Positions 43,801 through 54,700 of a stretch of DNA of 64,000 nt are shown here, piece after piece. The first letter of the stretch is position 1. Every line of letters begins with the position of its first letter. The stretch lies in contig CM050656.1 of NCBI GenBank assembly GCA_027574665.1, forward strand, positions 9,251,501 through 9,315,500, in the 5' to 3' direction. The DNA comes from Rhynochetos jubatus. Its lineage: Eukaryota > Chordata > Aves > Eurypygiformes > Rhynochetidae. Both the position numbers and the translations under genes were made by a program. A model generated the notes under the pieces. It made no database searches. It was given only the letters and a program-made list of their open reading frames with translations, and was not told the origin of the DNA.

Positions 43801-45820
43801 CTTGGCAGGCCTTTGCAATCCCAATTATCCCTGGAGCTGTGGGCTTTCTGGTTCTCCAGACCCTAACCCTAACCCTAACCCTAGAAATTGCCGACTGCGC
43901 TTTCCGGCCACGCCCCCCCCCGGGTTCTAGCCGGGAAAGCTGGGGAGGGAGCCATGTCGGTGCAGTGTCGTGCTCCTCTTGGCAGGCCTTTGCAATGCCA
44001 ATTGTCCCTGGAGCTGTGGGCTTTCTGGTTCTCCATACCCTAACCCTAACCCTAACCCTAGAAGTTGCCGACCGCGCTTTCCGGCCACGCCCCCCCCGCG
44101 TTCTGGCTAGGAAAGCTGGGGAGGGAGCCATGTCGGTGCAGTGTCGTGCTCCTCTTGGCAGGCCTTTGCAATGCCAATTATCCCTGGAGCTGTGGGCTTT
44201 CTGGTTCTCCAGACCCTAACCCTAACCCTAACCCTAGAAGTTGCCGACCGCGCTTTCCGGCCACGCCCCCCCCGCGTTCTGGCTAGGAAAGCTGGGGAGG
44301 GAGCCATGTCGGTGCAGTGTCGTGCTCCTCTTGGCAGGCCTTTGCAATGCCAATTATCCCTGGAGCTGTGGGCTTTCTGGTTCTCCAGACCCTAACCCTA
44401 ACCCTAACCCTAGAAGTTGCCGACCGCGGTTTCCGGCCACACCCCCGCCGGGTTCTGGCTAGGAAAGCTGGGGAGGGAGCCATGTCGGTGCAGTGTCGTG
44501 CTCCTCTTGGCAGGCCTTTGCAATCCCAATTATCCCTGGAGCTGTGGGCTTTCTGGTTCTCCAGACCCTAACCCTAACCCTAACCCTAGAAGTTGCCGAC
44601 CGCGGTTTCCGGCCACGCCCCCCCCGCGTTCTGGCTAGGAAAGCTGGGGAGGGAGCCATGTCGGTGCAGTGTCGTGCTCCTCTTGGCAGGCCTTTGCAAT
44701 CCCAATTATCCCTGGAGCTGTGGGCTTTCTGGTTCTCCAGACCCTAACCCTAACCCTAACCCTAGAAGTTGCCGACTGCGGTTTCCGGCCACGCCCCCCC
44801 CGCGTTCTGGCTAGGAAAGCTGGGGAGGGAGCCATGTCGGTGCAGTGTCGTGCTCCTCTTGGCAGGCCTTTGCAATGCCAATTATCCCTGGAGCTGTGGG
44901 CTTTCTGGTTCTCCAGACGCTAACCCTAACCCTAGAAGTTGCCGACAGCGCTTTCCGGCCACGCCCCCCCCAGGTTCTGACTAGGAAAGCTGGGGAGGGA
45001 GCCATGTCGGTGCAGTGTCGTGCTCCTCTTGGCAGGCCTTTGCAATGCCAATTATCCCTGGAGCTGTGGGCTTTCCGGTTCTCCAGACGCTAACCCTAAC
45101 CCTAACCCTAGAAGTTGCCGACCGCGGTTTCCGGCCACGCCCCCGCCGCGTTCTGGCTAGGAAAGCTGGGGAGGGAGCCATGTCGGTGCAGTGTCGTGCT
45201 CCTCTTGGCAGGCCTTTGCAATGCCAATTATCCCTGGAGCTGTGGGCTTTCTGGTTCTCCAGACCCTAACCCTAACCCTAACCCTAGAAGTTGCCGACCG
45301 CGGTTTCCGGCCACGCCCCCCCCGCATTCTGGCTAGGAAATCTGGGGAGGGAGCCATGTCGGTGCAGTGTCGTGCTCCTCTTGGCAGGCATTTGCAATGC
45401 CAATTATCCCTGGAGCTGTGGGCTTTCTGGTTCTCCAGACCCTAACCCTAACCCTAACCCTAGAAGTTGCCGACCGCGGTTTCCGGCCACGCCCCCGCCG
45501 GGTTCTGGCTAGGAAAGCTGGGGAGGGAGCCATGTCGGTGCAGTGTCGTGCTCCTCTTGGCAGGCCTTTGCAATGCCAATTATCCCTGGAGCTGTGGGCT
45601 TTCTGGTTCTCCATACCCTAACCCTAACCCTAACCCTAGAAGTTGCCGACCGCGGTTTCCGGCCACGCCCCCTCCGTGTTCTGGCTAGGAAAGCTGGGGA
45701 GGGAGCCATGTCGGTGCAGTGTCGTGCTGCTCTTGGCAGGCCTTTGCAATCCCAATTATCCCTGGAGCTGTGGGCTTTCTGGTTCTCCAGACCCTAACCC
45801 TAACCCTAACCCTAGAAGTT
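40894..45820 (+). repeat. Mosaic satellite segment (28 monomers)
   Basis: No regular higher-order period is evident. Recognisable types are gacagcg with caggttctgac (41070 and 44941), gactgcgc or gactgcgg heads, gccgtt/gcattct, cttggaaag/attgtcc (43196 region) and the gaaatt/ctagccggg plus cgtggt pair (43720-43960). The catacccta junction, where the G before the telomeric tract is T, appears near 43330, 44036 and 45614. The 170-bp unit at 44771 has one CCCTAA fewer. Private changes include tgtagtgc near 41675 and tttccggttc near 45074. Confidence 0.82.
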
Positions 45821-47396
45821 GCCGACCGCGGTTTCCGGCCACGCCCCCCCCGAGTTCTGGCTAGGAAAGCTGGGGAGAGAGCCATGTCGGTGCAGTGTCG
45901 TGCTCCTCTTGGCAGGCCTTTGCAATGCCAATTATCCCTGGAGCTGTGGGCTTTCTGGTTCTCCAGACCCTAACCCTAACCCTAACCCTAGAAGTTGCCG
46001 ACCGCGGTTTCCGGCCACGCCCTCCCCGCGTTCTGGCTTGGAAAGCTGGGGAGGGAGCATGTCGGTGCAGTGTCGTGCTCCTCTTGGCAGGCCTTTGCAA
46101 TGCCAATTATCCCTGGAGCTGTGGGCTTTCTGGTTCTCCAGACCCTAACCCTAACCCTAACCCTAGAAGTTGCCGACCGCGGTTTCCGGCCACGCCCTCC
46201 CCGCGTTCTGGCTTGGAAAGCTGGGGAGGGAGCATGTCGGTGCAGTGTCGTGCTCCTCTTGGCAGGCCTTTGCAATCCCAATTGTCCCTGGAGCTGTGGG
46301 CTTTCTGGTTCTCCAGACCCTAACCCTAACCCTAACCCTAGAAGTTGCCGACCGTGGTTTCCGGCCACGCCCCCCGTGGGTTCTGGCTAGGAAAGCTGGG
46401 GAGGGAGCCATGTCGGTGCAGTGTCGTGCTCCTCTTGGCAGGCCTTTGCAATGCCAATTATCCCTGGAGCTGTGGGCTTTCTGGTTCTCCAGACCCTAAC
46501 CCTAACCCTAACCCTAGAAGTTGCCGACCGAGCTTTCCGGCCACGCCCCCCCCGCGTTCTGGCTTTGAAAGCTGGGGAGGGAGCCATGTCGGTGCAGTGT
46601 CGTGCTCCTCTTGGCAGGCCTTTGCAATGCCAATTGTCCCTGGAGCTGTGGGCTTTCTGGTTCTCCATACCCTAACCCTAACCCTAACCCTAGAAGTTGC
46701 CGACCGCGCTTTCCGGCCACGCCCCCCCCGCGTTCTGGCTAGGAAAGCTGGGGAGGGAGCCATGTCGGTGCAGTGTCGTGCTCCTCTTGGCAGGCCTTTG
46801 CAATGCCAATTATCCCTGGAGCTGTGGGCTTTCTGGTTCTCCAGACCCTAACCCTAACCCTAACCCTAGAAGTTGCCGACCGCGCTTTCCGGCCACGCCC
46901 CCCCCGTGTTCTGGCTAGGAAAGCTGGGGAGGGAGCCATGTCGGTGCAGTGTCGTGCTCCTCTTGGCAGGCCTTTGCAATGCCAATTATCCCTGGAGCTG
47001 TGGGCTTTCTGGTTCTCCAGACCCTAACCCTAACCCTAACCCTAGAAGTTGCCGACCGCGGTTTCCGGCCACACCCCCGCCGGGTTCTGGCTAGGAAAGC
47101 TGGGGAGGGAGCCATGTCGGTGCAGTGTCGTGCTCCTCTTGGCAGGCCTTTGCCATCCCAATTATCCCTGGAGCTGTGGGCTTTCTGGTTCTCCAGACGC
47201 TAACCCTAACCCTAGAAGTTGCCGACAGCGCTTTCCGGCCACGCCCCCCCCAGGTTCTGACTAGGAAAGCTGGGGAGGGAGCCATGTCGGTGCAGTGTCG
47301 TGCTGCTCTTGGCAGGCCTTTGCAATCCCAATTATCCCTGGAGCTGTGGGCTTTCTGGTTCTCCAGACCCTAACCCTAACCCTAACCCTAGAAGTT
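45821..47396 (+). repeat. 9-mer higher-order repeat, copy 1 (1,576 bp)
   Basis: Nine units: gagttct/gagaga (45821), two with ccctccccgcg, cttggaaag and the 1-bp deletion gagcatg (45997, 46172), cgtggt/ccccccgtggg (46347), cgagct with ctttgaaag and catacccta (46523), gcgct (46699), gcgct/cgtgttct (46875), cacaccc with a shortened telomeric tract (47051, 170 bp), gacagcg/caggttctgac (47221). The total is 9 x 176 - 8, accounted for by the two 1-bp deletions and the missing CCCTAA. Confidence 0.9.
47051..47220 (+). repeat. 170-bp monomer lacking one telomeric unit
   Basis: Only two CCCTAA-type units precede CCCTAG. The other 170-bp units are 44771-44940, 57255-57424 and 58128-58297. Three of the four (44771, 47051, 58128) are followed by the gacagcg/caggttctgac unit, suggesting one contraction copied with its neighbour. 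The bodies upstream of the tract differ (caatgcc or ccatccc; gacgct or gaccct), so head exchange has occurred since. 57255 may be independent. Confidence 0.92.
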
Positions 47397-48802
47397 GCCG
47401 ACCGCGGTTTCCGGCCACGCCCCCCCCGAGTTCTGGCTAGGAAAGCTGGGGAGAGAGCCATGTCGGTGCAGTGTCGTGCTCCTCTTGGCAGGCCTTTGCA
47501 ATCCCAATTATCCCTGGAGCTGTGGGCTTTCTGGTTCTCCAGACCCTAACCCTAACCCTAACCCTAGAAGTTGCCGACCGCGGTTTCCGGCCACGCCCTC
47601 CCCGCGTTCTGGCTTGGAAAGCTGGGGAGGGAGCATGTCGGTGCAGTGTCGTGCTCCTCTTGGCAGGCCTTTGCAATGCCAATTATCCCTGGAGCTGTGG
47701 GCTTTCTGGTTCTCCAGACCCTAACCCTAACCCTAACCCTAGAAGTTGCCGACCGCGGTTTCCGGCCACGCCCTCCCCGCGTTCTGGCTTGGAAAGCTGG
47801 GGAGGGAGCATGTCGGTGCAGTGTCGTGCTCCTCTTGGCAGGCCTTTGCAATCCCAATTGTCCCTGGAGCTGTGGGCTTTCTGGTTCTCCAGACCCTAAC
47901 CCTAACCCTAACCCTAGAAGTTGCCGACCGTGGTTTCCGGCCACGCCCCCCGTGGGTTCTGGCTAGGAAAGCTGGGGAGGGAGCCATGTCGGTGCAGTGT
48001 CGTGCTCCTCTTGGCAGGCCTTTGCAATGCCAATTATCCCTGGAGCTGTGGGCTTTCTGGTTCTCCAGACCCTAACCCTAACCCTAACCCTAGAAGTTGC
48101 CGACCGAGCTTTCCGGCCACGCCCCCCCCGCGTTCTGGCTTTGAAAGCTGGGGAGGGAGCCATGTCGGTGCAGTGTCGTGCTCCTCTTGGCAGGCCTTTG
48201 CAATGCCAATTGTCCCTGGAGCTGTGGGCTTTCTGGTTCTCCATACCCTAACCCTAACCCTAACCCTAGAAGTTGCCGACCGCGGTTTCCGGCCACGCCC
48301 CCCCCGCGTTCTGGCTAGGAAAGCTGGGGAGGGAGCCATGTCGGTGCAGTGTCGTGCTCCTCTTGGCAGGCCTTTGCAATGCCAATTATCCCTGGAGCTG
48401 TGGGCTTTCTGGTTCTCCAGACCCTAACCCTAACCCTAACCCTAGAAGTTGCCGACCGCGCTTTCCGGCCACGCCCCCCCCGCGTTCTGGCTAGGAAAGC
48501 TGGGGAGGGAGCCATGTCGGTGCAGTGTCGTGCTCCTCTTGGCAGGCCTTTGCAATGCCAATTATCCCTGGAGCTGTGGGCTTTCTGGTTCTCCAGACCC
48601 TAACCCTAACCCTAACCCTAGAAGTTGCCGACCGCGGTTTCCGGCCACACCCCCGCCGGGTTCTGGCTAGGAAAGCTGGGGAGGGAGCCATGTCGGTGCA
48701 GTGTCGTGCTCCTCTTGGCAGGCCTTTGCAATGCCAATTATCCCTGGAGCTGTGGGCTTTCTGGTTCTCCAGACGCTAACCCTAACCCTAACCCTAGAAG
48801 TT
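47397..48802 (+). repeat. 9-mer higher-order repeat, copy 2, incomplete (8 monomers)
   Basis: The first eight types follow in the same order at an offset of 1,576 bp, including both gagcatg deletions and the rare cgagct/ctttgaaag unit (48099). Differences: gcggtt for gcgctt at 48275, the usual cgcgttct at 48451, and a full-length telomeric tract in the cacaccc unit (48627). The shortened tract in copy 1 therefore arose after, or was replaced since, the duplication. A gactgcgc unit then replaces gacagcg. Confidence 0.88.
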
Positions 48803-50563
48803 GCCGACTGCGCTTTCCGGCCACGCCCCCCCCGCGTTCTGGCTAGGAAAGCTGGGGAGGGAGCCATGTCGGTGCAGTGTCGTGCTCCTCTTGGCAGGCC
48901 TTTGCAATCCCAATTATCCCTGGAGCTGTGGGCTTTCTGGTTCTCCAGACCCTAACCCTAACCCTAACCCTAGAAGTTGCCGACCGCGCTTTCCGGCCAC
49001 GCCCCCCCCGGGTTCTGGCTAGGAAAGCTGGGGAGGGAGCCATGTCGGTGCAGTGTCGTTCTCCTCTTGGCAGGCCTTTGCAATGCCAATTATCCCTGGA
49101 GCTGTGGGCTTTCTGGTTCTCCAGACCCTAACCCTAACCCTAACCCTAGAAGTTGCCGACCGCGGTTTCCGGCCACGCCCCCCCCGCGTTCTGGCTTTGA
49201 AAGCTGGGAAGGGAGCCATGTCGGTGCAGTGTCGTGCTCCTCTTGGCAGGCCTTTGCAATGCCAATTGTCCCTGGAGCTGTGGGCTTTCTGGTTCTCCAT
49301 ACCCTAACCCTAACCCTAACCCTAGAAGTTGCCGACCGCGCTTTCCGGCCACGCCCCCCCCCGCGTTCTGGCTAGGAAAGCTGGGGAGGGAGCCATGTCG
49401 GTGCAGTGTCGTGCTCCTCTTGGCAGGCCTTTGCAATGCCAATTATCCCTGGAGCTGTGGGCTTTCTGGTTCTCCAGACCCTAACCCTAACCCTAACCCT
49501 AGAAGTTGCCGACCGCGGTTTCCGGCCACGCCCCCCCCGCGTTCTGGCTAGGAAAGCTGGGGAGGGAGCCATGTCGGTGCAGTGTCGTGCTCCTCTTGGC
49601 AGGCCTTTGCAATGCCAATTATCCCTGGAGCTGTGGGCTTTCTGGTTCTCCAGACCCTAACCCTAACCCTAACCCTAGAAGTTGCCGACCGCGGTTTCCG
49701 GCCACACCCCCGCCGGGTTCTGGCTAGGAAAGCTGGGGAGGGAGCCATGTCGGTGCAGTGTCGTGCTCCTCTTGGCAGGCCTTTGCAATGCCAATTATCC
49801 CTGGAGCTGTGGGCTTTCTGGTTCTCCAGACCCTAACCCTAACCCTAACCCTAGAAGTTGCCGACCGCGGTTTCCGGCCACGCCCCCCCCGCGTTCTGGC
49901 TAGGAAAGCTGGGGAGGGAGCCATGTCGGTGCAGTGTCGTGCTCCTCTTGGCAGGCCTTTGCAATGCCAATTATCCCTGGAGCTGTGGGCTTTCTGGTTC
50001 TCCAGACCCTAACCCTAACCCTAACCCTAGAAGTTGCCGACCGCGGTTTCCGGCCACGCCCCCCCCGCGTTCTGGCTAGGAAAGCTGGGGAGGGAGCCAT
50101 GTCGGTGCAGTGTCGTGCTCCTCTTGGCAGGCCTTTGCAATGCCAATTATCCCTGGAGCTGTGGGCTTTCTGGTTCTCCAGACCCTAACCCTAACCCTAA
50201 CCCTAGAAGTTGCCGACCGCGGTTTCCGGCCACGCCCCCCCCGCATTCTGGCTAGGAAATCTGGGGAGGGAGCCATGTCGGTGCAGTGTCGTGCTCCTCT
50301 TGGCAGGCATTTGCAATGCCAATTATCCCTGGAGCTGTGGGCTTTCTGGTTCTCCAGACCCTAACCCTAACCCTAACCCTAGAAGTTGACGACCGCGGTT
50401 TCCGGCCACGCCCCCGCCGGGTTCTGGCTAGGAAAGCTGGGGAGGGAGCCATGTCGGTGCAGTGTCGTGCTCCTCTTGGCAGGCCTTTGCAATGCCAATT
50501 ATCCCTGGAGCTGTGGGCTTTCTGGTTCTCCAGACCCTAACCCTAACCCTAACTCTAGAAGTT
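48803..50563 (+). repeat. Segment copied at 58.5-60.8 kb (10 monomers)
   Basis: Units 48803-49859 (gactgcgc/acgct, gcgct/gggttct, ctttgaaag with gctgggaaggg and catacccta, gcgct, plain, cacaccc) match 58474-59530 at an offset of 9,671 bp. Four further units follow: two plain, gcattct with gaaatctgg and caggcattt (50212), and gttgacgacc with gccggg and aactctag (50388). The gaaatctgg change is shared with the unit at 45293, which also has caggcattt. Confidence 0.87.
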
Positions 50564-51797
50564 GCCGACCGCGGTTTCTGGCCACGCCCCGCCCCGCGTT
50601 CTGGCTAGGAAAGCTGGGGAGGGAGCCATGTCGGTGCAGTGTCGTGCTCCTCTTGGCAGGCCTTTGCAATGCCAATTATCCCTGGAGCTGTGGGCTTTCT
50701 GGTTCTCCAGACCCTAACCCTAACCCTAACCCTAGAAGTTGCCGACCGCGGTTTCCGGCCACGCCCCCGCCGGGTTCTGGCTAGGAAAGCTGGGGAGGGA
50801 GCCATGTCGGTGCAGTGTCGTGCTCCTCTTGGCAGGCCTTTGCAATCCCAATTATCCCTGGAGCTGTGGGCTTTCTGGTTCTCCAGACCCTAACCCTAAC
50901 CCTAACCCTAGAAGTTGCCGACCGCGGTTTCCGGCCACGCCCCCCCCGCATTCTGGCTAGGAAAGCTGGGGAGGGAGCCATGTCGGTGCAGTGTCGTGCT
51001 CCTCTTGGCAGGCCTTTGCAATGCCAATTATCCCTGGAGCTGTGGGCTTTCTGGTTCTCCAGACCCTAACCCTAACCCTAACCCTAGAAGTTGCCGACCG
51101 CGGTTTCCGGCCACGCCCCCCCCCGCGTTCTGGCTAGGAAAGCTGGGGAGGGAGCCATGTCGGTGCAGTGTCGTGCTCCTCTTGGCAGGCCTTTGCAATG
51201 CCAATTATCCCTGGAGCTGTGGGCTTTCTGGTTCTCCAGACCCTAACCCTAACCCTAACCCTAGAAGTTGCCGACCGCGGTTTCCGGCCACGCCCCCCCC
51301 GCGTTCTGGCTAGGAAAGCTGGGGAGGGAGCCATGTCGGTGCAGTGTCGTGCTCCTCTTGGCAGGCCTTTGCAATCCCAATTATCCCTGGAGCTGTGGGC
51401 TTTCTGGTTCTCCAGACCCTAACCCTAACCCTAACCCTAGAAGTTGCCGACCGCGGTTTCCGGCCACGCCCCCCCCACGTTCTGGCTAGGAAAGCTGGGG
51501 AGAGAGCCATGTCGGTGCAGTGTCGTGCTCCTCTTGGCAGGCCTTTGCCATCCCAATTATCCCTGGAGCTGTGGGCTTTCTGGTTCTCCAGACCCTAACC
51601 CTAACCCTAACCCTAGAAGTTGCCGACCGCGGTTTCCGGCCACGCCCCCCCCGCGTTCTGGCTAGGAAAGCTGGGGAGGGAGCCATGTCGGTGCAGTGTC
51701 ATGCTCCTCTTGGCAGGCCTTTGCAATGCCAATTATCCCTGGAGCTGTGGGCTTTCTGGTTCTCCAGACCCTAACCCTAACCCTAACCCTAGAAGTT
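50564..51797 (+). repeat. 7-monomer segment copied at 60763-61996
   Basis: Order: ctggcc with ccgccccgcg preceded by aactctag (50564), gccggg/caatccc, gcattct, longer C-tract, caatccc, gagaga with ccatccc (51446), plain. The same order lies 10,199 bp downstream. The two visible differences are ccacgttct at 51446 (cgcgttct in the other copy) and gtcatgctc near 51700. The rare aactctag junction supports common descent. Confidence 0.88.
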
Positions 51798-54700
51798 GCC
51801 GACCGCGGTTTCCGGCCACGCCCCCCCCGCATTCTGGCTAGGAAAGCTGGGGAGGGAGCCATGTCGGTGCAGTGTCGTGCTCCTCTTGGCAGGCCTTTGC
51901 AATGCCAATTATCCCTGGAGCTGTGGGCTTTCTGGTTCTCCAGACCCTAACCCTAACCCTAACCCTAGAAGTTGCCGACCGCGGTTTCCGGCCACGCCCC
52001 CGCCGGGTTCTGGCTAGGAAAGCTGGGGAGGGAGCCATGTCGGTGCAGTGTCGTGCTCCTCTTGGCAGGCCTTTGCAATCCCAATTATCCCTGGAGCTGT
52101 GGGCTTTCTGGTTCTCCAGACCCTAACCCTAACCCTAACCCTAGAAGTTGCCGACCGCGGTTTCCGGCCACGCCCCCCCCGCATTCTGGCTAGGAAAGCT
52201 GGGGAGGGAGCCATGTCGGTGCAGTGTCGTGCTCCTCTTGGCAGGCCTTTGCAATGCCAATTATCCCTGGAGCTGTGGGCTTTCTGGTTCTCCAGACCCT
52301 AACCCTAACCCTAACCCTAGAAGTTGCCGACCGCGGTTTCCGGCCACGCCCCCCCCCGGGTTCTGGCTAGGAAAGCTGGGGAGGGAGCCATGTCGGTGCA
52401 GTGTCGTGCTCCTCTTGGCAGGCCTTTGCAATGCCAATTATCCCTGGAGCTGTGGGCTTTCTGGTTCTCCAGACCCTAACCCTAACCCTAACCCTAGAAG
52501 TTGCCGACCGCGGTTTCCGGCCACGCCCCCCCCGCGTTCTGGCTAGGAAAGCTGGGGAGGGAGCCATGTCGGTGCAGTGTCGTGCTCCTCTTGGCAGGCC
52601 TTTGCAATCCCAATTATCCCTGGAGCTGTGGGCTTTCTGGTTCTCCAGACCCTAACCCTAACCCTAACCCTAGAAGTTGCCGACCGCGGTTTCCGGCCAC
52701 GCCCCCCCCGCGTTCTGGCTAGGAAAGCTGGGGAGGGAGCCATGTCGGTGCAGTGTCGTGCTCCTCTTGGCAGGCCTTTGCAATGCCAATTATCCCTGGA
52801 GCTGTGGGCTTTCTGGTTCTCCAGACCCTAACCCTAACCCTAACCCTAGAAGTTGCCGACCGCGGTTTCCGGCCACGCCCCCCCCTTGCGTTCTGGCTAG
52901 GAAAGCTGGGGAGGGAGCCATGTCAGTGCAGTGTCGTTCTCCTCTTGGCAGGCCTTTGCAATGCCAATTATCCCTGGAGCTGTGGGCTTTCTGGTTCTCC
53001 AGACCCTAACCCTAACCCTAACCCTAGAAGTTGACGACCGCGGTTTCCGGCCACGCCCCCCCCGCATTCTGGCTAGGAAAGCTGGGGAGGGAGCCATGTC
53101 GGTGCAGTGTCGTGCTCCTCTTGGCAGGCCTTTGCAATGCCAATTATCCCTGGAGCTGTGGGCTTTCTGGTTCTCCAGACCCTAACCCTAACCCTAACCC
53201 TAGAAGTTGCCGACCGCGGTTTCCGGCCACGCCCCCTCGGGTTCTGGCTAGGAAAGCTGGGGAGAGAGCCATGTCGGTGCAGTGTCGTGCTCCTCTTGGC
53301 AGGCCTTTGCAATGCCAATTATCCCTGGAGCTGTGGGCTTTCTGGTTCTCCAGACCCTAACCCTAACCCTAACCCTAGAAGTTGCCGACTGCGGTTTCCG
53401 GCCACGCCCCCCCCGCGTTCTGGCTAGGAAAGCTGGGGAGGGAGCCATGTCAGTGCAGTGTCGTTCTCCTCTTGGCAGGCCTTTGCAATGCCAATTATCC
53501 CTGGAGCTGTGGGCTTTCTGGTTCTCCAGACCCTAACCCTAACCCTAACCCTAGAAGTTGACGACCGCGGTTTCCGGCCACGCCCCCCCCGCGTTCTGGC
53601 TAGGAAAGCTGGGGAGGGAGCCATGTCGGTGCAGTGTCGTGCTCCTCTTGGCAGGCCTTTGCAATGCCAATTATCCCTGGAGCTGTGGGCTTTCTGGTTC
53701 TCCAGACCCTAACCCTAACCCTAACCCTAGAAGTTGCCGACCGCGGTTTCCGGCCACGCCCCCCCCGCGTTCTTGCTAGGAAAGCTGGGGAGGGAGCCAT
53801 GTCGGTGCAGTGTCGTGCTCCTCTTGGCAGGCCTTTGCAATGCCAATTATCCCTGGAGCTGTGGGCTTTCTGGTTCTCCAGACCCTAACCCTAACCCTAA
53901 CCCTAGAAATTGCCGACGGCGCTTTCCGGCCACGCCCCCCCCGCGTTCGAGCTAGGAAAGCTGGGGAGGGAGCCATGTCGGTGCAGTGTCGTGCTCCTCT
54001 TGGCAGGCCTTTGCAATGCCAATTATCCCTGGAGCTGTGGGCTTTCTGGTTCTCCAGACCCTAACCCTAACCCTAACCCTAGAAGTTGACGACCGCGGTT
54101 TCCGGCCACGCCCCCCCCGCGTTCTGGCTAGGAAAGCTGGGGAGGGAGCCATGTCGGTGCAGTGTCGTGCTCCTCTTGGCAGGCCTTTGCAATGCCAATT
54201 ATCCCTGGAGCTGTGGGCTTTCTGGTTCTCCAGACCCTAACCCTAACCCTAACCCTAGAAGTTGCCGACCGCGGTTTCCGGCCACGCCCCCGCCGGGTTC
54301 TGGCTAGGAAAGCTGGGGAGGGAGCCATGTCGGTGCAGTGTCGTGCTCCTCTTGGCAGGCCTTTGCAATGCCAATTATCCCTGGAGCTGTGGGCTTTCTG
54401 GTTCTCCAGACCCTAACCCTAACCCTAACCCTAGAAGTTGCCGACCGCGGTTTCCGGCCACGCCCCCTCGGGTTCTGGCTAGGAAAGCTGGGGAGAGAGC
54501 CATGTCGGTGCAGTGTCGTGCTCCTCTTGGCAGGCCTTTGCAATGCCAATTATCCCTGGAGCTGTGGGCTTTCTGGTTCTCCAGACCCTAACCCTAACCC
54601 TAACCCTAGAAGTTGCCGACCGCGGTTTCCGGCCACGCCCCCCCCGCGTTCTGGCTAGGAAAGCTGGGGAGGGAGCCATGTCGGTGCAGTGTCGTGCTCC

